In this document: positions 10,666 through 23,105 of the stretch, piece by piece | How the letters are laid out: each line of letters opens with the position of its first letter | Position numbering within the stretch: the first letter of the stretch is position 1 | From: Isoetes taiwanensis | Lineage: Eukaryota; Streptophyta; Lycopodiopsida; Isoetales; Isoetaceae | Assembly (NCBI GenBank): GCA_021234155.1 | Contig: JAJEKV010000085.1 | Span: forward strand, 4,164,036-4,228,035 | Direction of reading: 5' to 3' | Length of the DNA stretch: 64,000 bases | Translations under genes and position numbers: made by a program | The notes under the pieces: model-generated | Seen by the model: only the letters and a program-made list of their open reading frames with translations | Told to the model about the DNA's origin: nothing | Databases searched by the model: none

Positions 10666-10918
10666 CTTTCTTTGCCTTTTCAGCTGCTTGTTTTTCTTTT
10701 CTCCCTTCTTCCCTATGTGATCCACACTTTTAAACTACAAACCGCAAGAGCCATATGTTAGACTGGACATAACTAATAATCTAATTAGAAGGCACTGTAC
10801 TTACGTTTCCCGGAATTCTACCTTCTGCAATCAAGGATTCCCTATATAACTTGTATGTCTGCTTGTCTTTGATTTTTTTGATAGTGGTTGCAGAAGGATA
10901 GGTGCCCCAATCTCGAAA
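10666..10918 (-). CDS. Two spliced exons of an unrecognised gene
   Basis: Exon 10805-10918 (38 codons, phase 0 at both ends) reads FRDWGTYPSATTIKKIKDKQ, then TYKLYRESLIAEGRIPGN, and ends at a GTAAGT donor. After a 78-bp intron, exon 10666-10726 continues CGSHREEGRKEKQAAEKAKK and ends at a GTAGGT donor. The product is short, lysine-rich and charged, suggesting a nuclear protein or nucleic-acid binder. It lies on the same strand as, and upstream of, the acidic/basic exon at 8229-9838 and may be part of that gene through an exon I could not find in 9840-10665. The family is unknown. Confidence 0.45.
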
Positions 10919-11199
10919 CTAAACAAGATATAAAATCAAATATAATTAGTTAAACAAAAACCTTATAAATTTAATTCGAACTCCTGATTTCAGGTCCTGT
11001 AGTATTCTTTTAGTTATATTTAAACTTTGATTGGATGTTTACCAGCAAAGAAGGCCTCAGATTCTATACAGTTTTTTTCTTAGTGTGGATTGAGTTACCA
11101 ATTTAATTAGTTAAAAAAAATGCAGCACTAGCAATCTGCCAACTGCAAACAAATACTTAGAAGGTTTGCATCTAAAAGCTAGGATGGATATTATGATAC

Positions 11200-12708
11200 G
11201 TCACCAGCATTTAAGGTATGCATACTATGACATGTCACCAGCATTTAACTAGACCCCTAAGGGTCAATAGGGGGTAACCTGGGTTCACTTAAAAGGGATT
11301 CTATTAGCTATGCTAATACAATTAGAGGATAAATAACCTAATTATGCTAATTATGTTATAATTACTTAAATGGAACCAACAGGGGAGTGCCACCTGGCCC
11401 AAATCGATTGGCCAAGTGGGACTTGCCAATTTGAGAGGAGAAATTCGGGTCCTACCCCATTTCTGCCCCAAAATCGATTGGGGAAGAGCAGAGGAGGAGC
11501 AGCTACCAGTTCTTGCCAACAGACCCGAAGAATGGAAGCTTTCCGTGATAATGGCTCCAGCCAAGAGACTGGTTAGTCCCTAGATAGCTTGTACTTCTGC
11601 TAACGCTTCTTTGACGAGATTGAATGGTTAAATTCTCTTTCATATATTATTATGATGATGATGGATACTTGACTGGTGTTTATATTCTTTCTTTCTGCTC
11701 CCTCCGTGTATTGGGATTAAGGGAAGGGTAGAGACCTGAAAGTCTCTTAGAATTAGAGATGTTTCTAGCTAGACCCCCTTAATACCCAATAATTGTGGCC
11801 TGTGCACAAGAGCCCACCTGGCTGTGGAGGCTATCGTGTGATTCAGCACAAGACAACGAGCACAATGGTGAAACGGGAGTGGAGACTTGCATAGCGCGGC
11901 TACAAGACTCCTACAGTGTGCTAGGCTTATAGCCGGTCCTTGCAGTGGGGCTGGATGTGGGTCCGACACCTCCTGGGTCGCGAAAGCGTGCCTATATGGA
12001 CGTCCTGGGCTCAATGGGCGCGCTTGGCGGTCCATGGATTTTGGGGGGTTCAAGTCGGGTACGGATGCGGGGCACTAAGGAATTCTCTAGCATACCCAGG
12101 GACCTATCATGTTCGGAAAGGGGGCACTTCCCTGGCCTGCCTCATCGGACCGGGAGATGTAACCCGGAGTAGTCTCATAGGGTGATTCCATGAGATTGCA
12201 TCTCTGGAAGGCTACAATCACGCCATAACATGTTTCAGCCTATCTGCAAAGTGTGTACGGAGGGGCGGATGGAGTGGACTACCCTAGCCATTGTCTTATG
12301 CCAGCCAACGCCATGTTATACTTCCGTCTGTTAATATCTTGAGGCCTGACCGTCAGTTGATCCCATGGAGTCCGAACCCCTGGGTAGCGCCCTTGTCATG
12401 GTGTATCGCTCATGTTATTTATGGTTGTATTGTCTTTTCGTTGATGATGATGGATGGGCCACCCGTCATGGTGGTATATTATTTCAGCATGATTGTTGTA
12501 TGCTAACATGTATGTATGCTTCCGATGTATAGGATTCCCATAGAGGACGTGGGACGAATGACACCTCCATGTTCCTCGCCCGGTCACTTGGCCATCCCAA
12601 GTGATCCGAGTATGACGGAGGGCCCTACCATGGCGATGTAGTCGCCACGGGAGGAGAATTCCCGTATTTGTACGATGGGAGCATCGTATAGATTCTGGGA
12701 GCGTCACA
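11200..12708 (+). mobile_element. Degraded solo LTR related to the 47964-52821 element
   Basis: Segments match the complement of the LTR at 47964-49551. One is AGGGGCGGATGGAGTGG with TGCCAGCCAA near 12255-12310; others are the block around 11800-12170 and a terminal …GGGAGCGTCACA ending at 12708. The orientation is opposite to that element, so it reads on the plus strand. The left edge is unclear; 11200 is approximate. No internal region follows, and LINE-like sequence starts right after 12708, so it looks like a solo LTR in a LINE. Confidence 0.55.
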
Positions 12709-13020
12709 ACCTTTGAAGGAGGAACTGGCCATTTAAGGGCGAGATGATATCTTTTTTTAAAAGAATGATCGCATCATTCTCTATTGTGGTTGTCACTAGA
12801 AAGTATAAATTCTCTAACCACAAAAATCTAGGAGGAATCTTAGCTCTACACACCCGTTCCAGTATTTTTGTGATCTTGAACAAGTTTGGATTTCCCTTGA
12901 TGACTTTGCCAATAAGGCCTAGTTTCTCAAGATGCCTAATGTGGTCAGCTACCTCAGGGATATGCAGAGAGACCAAGTTATCACGTGATTCTGTAGCAGA
13001 AACGCCACGAGACAGGAGAT
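12709..13020 (-). pseudogene. LINE ORF1 fragment (DUF4283-like)
   Basis: The minus-strand frame holds VSLHIPEVADHIRHLEKLGL, then ILERVCRAKIPPRFLWLENL, and ends with ISPLNGQFLLQR. The run of hydrophobic and aromatic residues followed by LNGQ(F)LL is typical of the DUF4283 domain at the start of plant LINE ORF1 proteins, which bind element RNA. The frame is short and ends where the solo LTR at 12708 begins, so the LINE was split or truncated. Confidence 0.5.
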
Positions 13021-14391
13021 GACCTTGAAGCTAGCTTCAGAAATGACCTTGGAGCCAACTTTAGCAGCATGTGTGTCAGCCATATTCAATAAACTTCCAA
13101 CCAATCCTCACACTCAAGCCAAGTGGGATGGACAACAAGCACTTGAGCCGGCAAAATATCTGGATCAGCAAAGTATAAGAACCTGATTGTATGTCTAACT
13201 AAAGCTGGGTCATCTTGAATAAGCAAGCCTCCCAAGCAATGGAATTGATCAGAGAAAAGAGATATGTTATCTAGTAAAGTTGCCCAGAGCTCTTCAACTG
13301 GCCCTTCAATCTAGTCCCACCAGAGATAGATACATCTGGTTAGGATAACAGTCCGAAAAATGATTGTAGATTTGCTAAGAGAAGAGACAATAGAAAGATT
13401 AGATAGTTGGGAACTAGAAACAGAAGAAATAGAAACATAGACATCCATTGGAAAAGGCGTCCATGAGAAAGAGATTTCAGGCGTTGTAGAGTTCAAGAGC
13501 CACCATTCTCCTAAGCGGATGGCGCAATACGGTAAAAAGCACTACTGGACGATCTTCTCCAATGTAGGCTATTTTAAATCCAGTTAGAGTGGCCTACTAG
13601 TCCAAGGACAAGGAAGAACGATCTCCTGAGAAGTATTGTTGAGGAAAGATGTGGCCATCAACTAACATGCATCAGCAATCAGGGATGTGGCCCTCAATCT
13701 AGCCACAGTAGACCTCATTCAATGCAAAGATTACAACAAGGTGAGGAGACCTCATATCAAAGAGGAGATGCAACCTGATTAGAGCGTATAATCATCAAAG
13801 GCAGTGGAAGACCCATAAAGCAAAGCAAGTGGATGGGAAATAAAACCAAAGGGCTGCGTTCTTATAGGAAATATCGAAATGATTATGGGAGACTATATCC
13901 ATAGGATCAAAGAGAAAATCTAAGAGAATGAAAGGCAAATCTAGAGCAAGAAAAGAAGGTGCATAGCCATAGGATTAGAGAAAAATGGCTCACAGCAGGA
14001 CGAAAATGCCCTTTTCCATAAGAACTTACTGTATCAGAGGCAAAGGAAGCAGGAAAGAGAAAGGGCAGATTGGTCAAGGTAGCTCTGCATATTTTGGTTG
14101 GGCCAGAGCAGTGGGAACGCTCAATAGGGAGAGCTCTTATCCAGCACTACATGTACGTCTGCAACCATTGTTAAAAAAAGCACATTCCACAAGCCAAACC
14201 CTGTTCTGCTCATTTCACCAAACGGCCAGCTAGTCCCCCCTACCAGGGGGATCTCTATCCTTATGCAATGTATCAGCACTGCTGGATTCGTTCACGTCCA
14301 CTAATGGATTAGCTGCTGATCCTAGAAGCGCAGGAAGGAATTTCAAAGAACCCTAATCCGTCGTTTCTTGTAGCCGTCTTCCGTGGTCGAC
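13021..14391. other. Probable decayed retroelement sequence
   Basis: No intact frame. The sequence following the LINE ORF1 fragment may be more of the same element, but I cannot support a specific domain. CACTACTGGACGATCTTC at 13540 resembles a CACTA end but has no subterminal array. Confidence 0.35.
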
Positions 14392-14720
14392 CCTTTTTTT
14401 TTTAAAGACAACTGACTTTATTCATCAATCAAAAAATCATAACAAGATAAATGCAAAGACGAGATTATGACTCCAGCGGGCAAACTGATTTAGCTGAGCA
14501 CAACCATCTGTCTACGCATAGAAATGAATCATAAATTTTCCAAATCAATATTTTCTTCTCTTGATCAAGAGAAGAACAATGATAACCCATAACAATATTC
14601 CTCCGTGTCTAATGAAGAAGACTACCGTCTTCATTGTCCATGCCCTTAAATACAGTCTCCTTCTCTTCCAGATCAACCACAAAAACCAACCACAAGCAAG
14701 GTAAAAAGCTCGTCACCTAG
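14392..14720 (-). mobile_element. Retroposed 3' end with poly(A) and AATAAA
   Basis: On the minus strand the sequence ends with an AATAAA-like signal (GATGAATAAAGTCAG), then GTTGTCTTT and a run of nine A residues (T-run at 14393-14402 on plus). This is the typical tail of a LINE or processed copy. The body upstream carries no recognisable domain. Confidence 0.45.
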
Positions 14721-14724
14721 GATA

Positions 14725-15510
14725 TATGCAACTCTTGTGTGGCAAAGGGGGTGGAGACCTAGAAACCTATATAGTACTTTGTTTCTATAGCTCGTTTACG
14801 ACCTATTTTTCGTCTGTGTTTAAGAGCCCATCTGGTTATAGATGTTAAGTGGGTTGGATAAAGGGGATGACTGTTCTCTAGAGGACCCCTTGGACTAGGA
14901 ACTGAACCAGGGTTAAAAGACTTGTCTCAATCATCAACCACTCCAAGAGGGTTGAGTATGAGTTCGACCCCTTCTAGGGTGCATGCGTCCATCTTTTAAA
15001 TAGGAGCATCCCTTCTACTACCTTATCAGACCTAGGGGAATTATTATAACCCTAGGAGTGTTCATCCCATATGCCTCGTCTCCAAAAGTTTGTGGTGGCT
15101 AACCAACCTATCCTAAGCCTTTCTTCAAAGGATGCATAGGAGGGGTGGATGCAGAGAAACATCCATGACCATTGTGTATGCCCATTGTGTATGCCAGCCA
15201 AGCTCTTTGCTATAAACTATGTCTATATATCTCTAGAGGCCCATACAGGTCCATGGAGTTTTGAGCATGGATTAAGACCTCCTTCTTATTTGTATGATGT
15301 ACGTTGTATGGTATTAGATGTATGATGGAATTGCTACCACCAAGGGCGATGATGTTCATTTAGTAGATATCTACTTATGTACGTTGATTATTCTAGCCAT
15401 TAGTATATGCTTCTATTGTGTATACATCTACACTTTATACCCTATAAAGGAGTGGTTCGCACCACCTTCATGTCCTTCACCTAGTGATTTGAATCCATCC
15501 CAATATGTAA
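14725..15510 (+). mobile_element. Second degraded relative of the same LTR family
   Basis: The stretch AAGAGCCCATCTGGTTATAG at 14822 parallels AAGAGCCCACCTGGCTG at 11808. GGATGCATAGGAGGGGTGGATG, the repeated TATGCCAGCC word near 15190 and the CCATGGAGT word near 15253 parallel positions in the solo LTR at 11200-12708. It is more diverged, and its ends are approximate. Confidence 0.4.
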
Positions 15511-15944
15511 GATAGAGCCACCGAATACAATGGATATACTATATAAGAGTGGGTAAAGTTACATCTTGAATGCATTTATATGACTGGTTGTCACTGGAGC
15601 AAATCTTCAAAAAATGTTTGAACATGTTGTCGCTGGAGGAAATCTTGGATAAATGCTTGAAGCATGTTCTGATTGGTTTACTGGGATTGTAGTATTTTGT
15701 TGCCCGAGGAACTTTCTTCTTCGAAAAGGACCAAAGAATCAATAAGTGCCGAAGACAACTATCGCATAGAAATACAAGAATCTTCTTCTTTAAGAAGGAC
15801 TAGAGTATGAATAAGTGGCGAAGACAACGATAAACTTTCCACAGTTTGTGTTGTATTTGGGAAGGGTATTCTTGCCATGGTTGGGACTATGATTTAGATA
15901 TAGTATTGCATTAAAACTCGTGTATTTCAGGGAGTTTGAGCAGC

Positions 15945-16030
15945 TTGTTTGGTTTGTTGCTATTGTTTCTATTTTTGTTTGGTTTGTTGCTATTGTTTCT
16001 ATTCTTGTTTGGTTTATTGCTCTTGTTTTA
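15945..16030. repeat. Tandem repeat, ~31 bp x 2.7
   Basis: The unit TTTGGTTTGTTGCTATTGTT with its flanks is repeated almost exactly near 15950, 15980 and 16010. Confidence 0.75.
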
Positions 16031-16233
16031 TTTTGATTATTTGGAATGTCATATGTTGCAATGGTGTGAAAACAACAAGTTTCTAACGCAATGATGGGTT
16101 GCCCTCTAAGACCAATTGTAGTCATGTATCCTGAGAGGGCTAAGGAAGGGAATGTCCGAAGAGATGATGTATGAAGAAGACGAAGAAAGATAGAGTTAAA
16201 ACACTCGTGAATAATAAAGAAGCTTATGCGTTT

Positions 16234-16389
16234 CGTTACAAAGGCTGGCCATGTACATGAAACAAAGTGGTAAAGAATGTTGCATTATTACATAAGAGAA
16301 GATGTATTGCATTACTATGTTGTTACAAAGGCTGGCCATGTACATGAAACAAAGTGGCAAAGAATGCTGCATTATTACATAAGAGAAGT
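16234..16389. repeat. Direct duplication, ~67 bp copies 87 bp apart
   Basis: The copies at about 16235-16302 and 16322-16389 share GTTACAAAGGCTGGCCATG and continue to CATTATTACATAAGAGAAG with a few substitutions. It sits just past the copia reverse transcriptase relic. Confidence 0.8.
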
Positions 16390-16416
16390 GCCATGTTAGA
16401 AAACCAATCACATAAT

Positions 16417-16690
16417 TTATGTCCCCATGTCCACCACCTCACATGCAAAAGACAGTCTCTTTGTAATTTCTTGCAAGTATTCCAAGTTATTGGAACCCAA
16501 GATAATATCATCAACATAAATTGCGATCACCACAAAGCATTCATAATGTCGCTTTAGGTAAATATTTGAATCTACAGAACTTGGAAGAAAGCCTTCAGAA
16601 AGAAGATAAGAATTTATTTTCATATATCAGGCTCTAGATGCTTGCTTTAGGCCATAAAGAGAACCTAAATGTGGACACCATAGATTGAAC
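16417..16690 (-). pseudogene. Ty1/copia reverse transcriptase fragment
   Basis: On the minus strand the order is SLYGLKQASRA, then KINSYLLSEGF, then VVIAIYVDDIILGSNN. This is the classic RVT_2 core with the catalytic YVDD box. A TGA stands where copia has the conserved W of APRAWY. The frame ends soon after VVDMGT, so the polymerase is cut short. No integrase, RNase H or LTR was recognised nearby. It is a relic. Confidence 0.85.
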
Positions 16691-16699
16691 ATCTTCATA

Positions 16700-19600
16700 T
16701 AAGCATTTTAGTGATTGGGATCAAACTGAATACTGTAATATGTGAAATTAGCTTTGATCTAAAGCCATGCATAACACCCTGGAATAGGTGTGGGAAAGAA
16801 CCTGCAGAAAATCTGTGGTGAATACTGGAGCAGTCCACATAAGTAAAGGTGCAAGGAATCTGCCAAAAACTGGAGTTATTTATGCATATTAGATCCTGCA
16901 ATAGAATTTGAGTAAACGTTGTATCTGTCCATGGAAGAAGAGGTTATTGTAATCACATTTTTATGAATGACTACAGTCACTGCCACATTTTATTCCTGCG
17001 AAATGAACACAATCTGAAAGAACCTCACAAATCAAACAACAAGCTTATTTGCTAAATTTATGGCAGACTAGTATCTGTAGTAAAACATCTAACATGTTAC
17101 ATTCCTTAGAAAAATTTAATGCAGCGCTAAGAATATCAGCGATGATGCCTTCACTGCTCCCCTGAAGCGCAAGGTTTCTACTTACCTGCTTCAAATCACT
17201 TGCATGCTTGTTTTCTGCTAGTCAGGGCTTGCGGTGATGTTTATTGGTGGCATTGTCAGCCAAAGCTTGAAGCTTTGCTCTTTTTCCACGCACAGTGTAG
17301 CCGATTTCGACCTCCTCAACCTGCTCTTTTTTTGAATGGGACTTTTGCTAACGGCCACTTTTTGTCTTCCCACCCTATGCTTTGTTGTAGCAATATTATT
17401 ATATTCTAAATATCATGGTTTAATTTGCACCAATGGAACTTGCACGTAAGTTTTTGATCAAAACTCTATTACCTAGGCTTTGATCTGCATGAAACGAGGA
17501 ACATTCGCCAAATCAAGGGTTGCAATTTACAGATCTAAAATAGGCCCATTAAAATAAAGTATGCAAATAGACAGGTAAAACAATGACTACATAGAAAATA
17601 AAAAAAACTAGCAGAAATGCAGGCTTGGGGCAAGGGAGGGTAGAATAGAATAGAATAGAATAGATTATGGAAATAAACGCTATTAGATGGAGGTCTTGCT
17701 TGTCAAGCAAGTGCCCTCGTAGGTATACAATCTCCAGTTATCTGAAATCCGATATGAAATGAACATGCACATATATCAATTACGGGAACTAGATATGCAT
17801 GCTATACCACAATGGTTAAGAAGAGGTTTATATGATGTATAGTAAGTTGCAAAGGGTTAGCAATGCCTTGTATACAAGGTAGGTGCAGTTGGTACAACAC
17901 TTTTCGTTTTCTGGAATAGGACGAACACACTTATAGATCTTGACAGGATATATATGAGAAGGAAGAAGGGATTTTGTTAGAGGATAGGAGGTCAAGAACT
18001 TGAAAGTAAAAGACAATTGGTGCAACCATGGGAACATTTACCAAGATGAATAGTTCTTCCAGAACGTATTGATCATCTTCCAATTTGCATGGTCACCCTT
18101 GTCCAAAGCTTTAGATGATACTTCTTATGGGAAGTGAGTAAGATCATAAGCATATCAAATAAGCTCCAAGATGTTGTAAGCTAAATTTTAGTACAACATG
18201 AAAAGCAGAGTACTCATCATACTTTTCTATAATGTTCATAAATGTTGGTCTATATTAAAGCGTATGGATCTAGGAGCCCAAGGCATTCCTTAAAACATTA
18301 GTGGGTGAAACACTCATTACATCTGCTACTAGTGCACATTTGTCAAATAGAAAGGCTACCTTATGCTACTACATCATCCACAACGAGTAAAATCCAATCA
18401 TTATAGATAGTAATGTTAGTACTAGGTGAGTGTCCGGCTGGAGGTTTTCGGTGGTAAACCCATCCACAAGTGGCGTTAGATGAAAGTGGCGGAATTGCTA
18501 GTGGTTGATGCCATGCAACATCTGATACCCAAACATCCAAATCCTCCCATGTGGAAAATGAGGTGGCATCACCCCTTTACCTCAAATAACAAAAGCAGTA
18601 ACTTACAGCAAATTTCATCAAGTGTTTAAGAAGCATTTCATTTTATGTTCATTTTATTTTTACTTGTGTATCACACTTCATTTTATGCATGCTCCACCAA
18701 CATTATTGCTTTTGTGTGTGCACTTAATTGGATCTATAAATAATATGACGAATGATAGAATACATTTATCGATTTAGACAGTAAATTAGAGAAGGCTGTA
18801 ATTTTCAGCCAACAATTTCCCCTTTGAGATGTTAATGGCAGTTTTTTTAGGCCTTTTAAAAAACAATTTAATAAGTTTCAGATGTTGATGGCAATTTAAT
18901 GTAAGAATAGAAGTTTGAGATGTTAATGGCAATTTTCTCAGGCTAGAGTAAAGATTAAAATATAGCGACAACATTTAGGACTTGTCACCCCAAATGACCA
19001 ACTATACAATATGTTCTATACAATATGTTTTTGTGACAAAATTTAGGACTATCAATCCAAATGACCAACTATACAATATCGCTGTGGCACAAATGTGGAG
19101 ATTGTCTCTGGACACTTACAATGGCTCGTTCCTTCAAATTGTCCTTGTGAAAAATTCATGCATTTGGTAGCTCGATTTGGTGTTGACTTAGCACCACCTA
19201 TGCCTAGTTAAAGTCTGGCCTTTGAAAAGAAAACATGCATTGAGGAAGTTGTCCTGCCGGATATTGTTGTCTTGTCGGATACTCCTGACGTGTAAATTTA
19301 AGAAACCCTAGAACATCATACCTCTACAAAGAGGTACCCTTTTATAACCAGAGACACATTTACAAAAGGATCATGTCCCAAATACCATGAAAAACATCAT
19401 GGAAGGGAGCACAAATATAATATCAAGACATGCGGCCCCAGAGTTGTAGGTTCATAATTTACCAAGAACCTACAAAAAGAAAACTTAGAAATTTATGTTT
19501 CTTCAGCGAAGTATCAAAACATATAGAAGGGCAATACAAGCATCAAGCTAGTCATCATCTACTTGGTAACTAGATGTGCAAATGTCTTGTCTCCATCCCG

Positions 19601-20062
19601 ATCAAAAGCTTTCTTACTTCCATGCCACTATTGTTTCAAGACTATGTCATATCAAATTTATTATATTTGTTACTGTAGATGTAGATGTCTCTAGTGTGTA
19701 TCCTCTTCCCAAATTATGTGAGAACACCAACCCACTCGACCAATCCAAATTTAAGCCCAGCTCGGATATTACACATGGTAATAGCTAGTGAAATTTTGAA
19801 TCAACATCTGACACTAAAATCTCACCCTTCATATCTTTTGTCCTCGGTGTGCCGTAATACCATTGTGACAGTACTGAATAAGAATAAGCATCTCAGTTTG
19901 CCACATGGACTAAATTCCCAGAGTAAATTGATGGAAAAAAGCTATAGTATCCTCATTTTGCTTGCTCTCTCTATAGGCCAACATTTTCCTTGTCATTAAC
20001 ATGTAATTGGAATGTTTTTTTCACCTTTCAGGGAAGGTTAAAGTACATCCTTGGAACCAGCA
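16700..20062. other. No gene recognised
   Basis: AT-rich non-coding sequence. It includes a TAGAA microsatellite at 17640-17665. Repeated GAGATGTTAATGGCA-like words occur at 18816-18935. A short duplication of CCAAATGACCAACTATACAA occurs at 18991 and 19056. Small open frames show no family signal. Confidence 0.4.
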
Positions 20063-20425
20063 TCATCTCTTGTGTGTTTTTTTCCGCACAACTTTGATAC
20101 CTGCAAGCAAAATTTCTGATGGAGATAAACCTAATAAATAGAGCATTGACAAAACCCACTGCCCAAGTGTGTAAGATATTCTAGGTGCTAGCATTGGTCG
20201 CATGCCTAAGACACTTCCCATGATTACAAGATTGTGTGTTTTTGTCAACATGCAAAACCTGCTAATATGAGATTCAAGTGCAACATCGAAATTTAGATAT
20301 AAACGCTTCATAGCAAAGTGACATTGGCAACCTCTTTTAATGGAGGTGTTCAGACGGTTGGGCCTACTTCGTGGACCAGCCTTGGGTCTATCCTCGCTTA
20401 TCACCATAGCAGATATCTCCAGCAA
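20063..20425 (-). pseudogene. FAR1/MULE-like protein fragment
   Basis: A 120-residue minus-strand frame contains SIKRGCQCHFAMKRLYLNFD, followed by DVALESHISR, a later LAPRISYTLGQWVLSMLYLL, and SPSEILL. An R/K-x-G-C-x-C-x-F-x-x-K-R-L pattern followed by a histidine region and a helical block is what I associate with the zinc-finger-like N-terminal part of FAR1-related and Mutator-like transposase proteins. The expected H-x-H pair and the downstream DDE region were not seen. It is likely a transposase relic; the family call is tentative. Confidence 0.35.
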
Positions 20426-20429
20426 TTAG

Positions 20430-23105
20430 GTGATGTTGCATAAAGACAAGATCTGAAAAAACATAAAAAATTGAGATGGAGCTCACTGTTTGATATCCAC
20501 GAGTCTACTTTTGTTGTAGAAGTGATCCAGGTTCGTTCTTCAGCAGGCTACGTTTGTGAAGATAGGTAGGGCATCACAATTGGCCTCTTCACCCTTGATG
20601 AAATCTCCAATATGATCGTAAGGAATATATGCACAGCTCACTCCATTTGTAATCGTTGGAGTATTCAAAGTGTGCCAGGTAAGTAATATCATGAATGGAG
20701 AAAGGCCATGTGTGGATGCTTAACAGGCAACTTTTGGCCTTGCATTGCTTCTGTACTGCATTTTAGGAAGTCATTGAAACAAGAAGGGGAAGTAATCCAG
20801 CATATGCTGCTTCTGCTTGCCTCATATGCATGCCATCAACCCACTTATAATTCCAGGAAAATTCAGAAAAATTCTGCAATAAAAAAAAATTGCACTTCAA
20901 ACAAGGCAAGACAGCCAACTCTTCGATGTGAGCTAGTAGTTATGAAGTCTTGTGTTTAAAGCTTCTTAGGGATATTCAGAGACCGTCATATGTCCAGTAA
21001 GACGCTGAAAAATGTAGTATGATGTAAACCAAACAACAACTAACTGCTGCGAAATGTGGTATGTGGCATTAAGTAATAAGCAGATAAATACTTAGGGTTG
21101 GACCGCTGATAAAGCAAGCAATTGCAATCCTGGCCGACGCATAGCATTTTACAGTACTTATATTTTGTGCCCATGAAATGCAGTCATTAATGTACTACAC
21201 TAGGCATTTTAGAAATACTGCCTCCATGGAGTCCAAAACAACAAAAGGCTAAGAATGATGTAAATATACAGATGGCGAGCTAAGCAGAACTAAGATAGAA
21301 GGCTGCAGAAAATGAGAGCATTGTAATTTAACAAATACCCCTCCAAACATGTATTTCTTAGCAGAGAAAACTTTATGTTGGTCCAATTCTAAGAAGACCC
21401 TTCAAATGCTTGGCTTTGCACCTAAACTAGTGGCCGGAAGTTGAGCTGAATTTACTTTGCAAAAATGGGTGCCCTGCTGTTGCGTTATAAGTGATCTTAA
21501 ATGTAATCCTGCCTACCAAAAGAAGGTTCTTTCAACTAGAACGCCTCTGTCCAAGCAAGCAGCAAGCAAGCAACAAGCAAGTTCTTTTTGGGTTGGATAA
21601 ATGGAAATATTTATGAAGTTATGGCCTTGATGACAATCTGCAAATAATGTAGATGAAAAAAGGGCTAGTTTGTACTTTGCGGCCCTCCCCCCCCCCCTGT
21701 CCCGGTGAAGGCGACGGCCTGCGCCAGGTGTTTTTTGTCTTCTTCATCGGGGTTGTTGGGGTTGATTGGTGGTTTTGTTGGGGTTGTTGGGCTTGATTGG
21801 TTGATTGGCGTGCTTTCCGTGAGAATCAAGAACATTGTTTTTTGTCTTCTTTCGGCTGTTTGTCTTTTTTACCTGTTGCAGGCTGTCGAGTTCACCGGGA
21901 CCGGGGGCCGCAAAAGTACAAGTCTCCCGAAAAAAGAGGTGAAAAATGAAAGCCCCCCAGAACCACCACGAAGATCCCTTTATCTTTTCAAAATACTGTA
22001 AAAGGTTATCTGAATATGCACTATTGATCCCACATGCATTGTGCCATGCCATGTCTTATGGAAATATCCCAATGCATGATGTAAAGTTTCTATGAGGAAA
22101 GTTTCATAGAAAGATAGGGAACAAAGCCCCACTTTGTAAATCAAACGCAAAATACTTAAAGCTTAGTTGAGCCCAGAAGAAGGGTACTGCATGCCTGCAT
22201 GCCGATCATCATAAATGCCATGGCTTCCTTAGCTTTACATGTATCTTCTGATCTGACATCTGAAACAAAAGGGAGGGCAATTTACCAATTAATCAATCTA
22301 CTTTGTGGAGCCAAAAATATACTGGAGCTCCAGCTTCACGACTTCAGCAGCCCATTGAGTTTGAAAAAAAAACACACAAGGGAAAAAATCGGGGCTTCTG
22401 TATCACGTTGAACTAGTCTGCATTTCCACCAACTCTACAAAAAAAACTGTAGGCCTTGCCGTAACCATGCAAAAGGGAAGAAGAAGCCGAGGTTGGATAA
22501 CGGATATGGCCGAGGTTGGTTGGATATGGCCGTCGCGGGCATCTCCGGAAGACCATGCTAACTGGAATTTTCTTTACTTTCTAATTTTCCTAACCGTAGA
22601 TGCGAAAATAGACGGATCTAACAGCATAGAATCAATTTGGCCTATGTGGCATGACACATGGCATAGCTAGAAACGCAGGAAAATGGGCAGGTCGGGTTAG
22701 GCAACCCTGCTAACAAAACCAAACAAATGATAGGATACATATACTACAATACTTTTATGGCATTTGGCAAAAATAGACGTAATGCATCAAGACAAGCTAC
22801 CGAATCTCCGAAGAAATGGAAGGGCACCAGCAACCGATTCCAACAAAAAAATGATTGGGGCAAGGATATATTACAAGGGATATGATGATTGTGAAACTAG
22901 ACCAGAGATTCTGATAATTTGGACAATCATTATATTAAATGTTACCTCCTCTTTTTGCATCCTAACAGCCCCTAGAGGGCAACGACAGCACCTGTTTTAA
23001 TAATACATTGATCCTTATAATGCATCTATCATAGATTGGCCATGCTCTATTGAAATTGCAAAATGTACAAGTACCAAGTTCACGGCTAACTATAAATATG
23101 ATTTG
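20430..23105. other. No gene recognised; downstream of GPDH
   Basis: I see no exon I can defend. Features are a CAAGCAAGCAGCAAGCAAGC run near 21555, a C-run at 21687-21696, and a G/T-rich block at 21740-21810. The 3' untranslated region of the dehydrogenase should lie just below 23106, but I cannot place a poly(A) site with confidence. Confidence 0.4.

Noticed and set aside
13540-13565. CACTA terminus at CACTACTGGACG
   Set aside because: No subterminal repeats, no partner end and no visible duplication.
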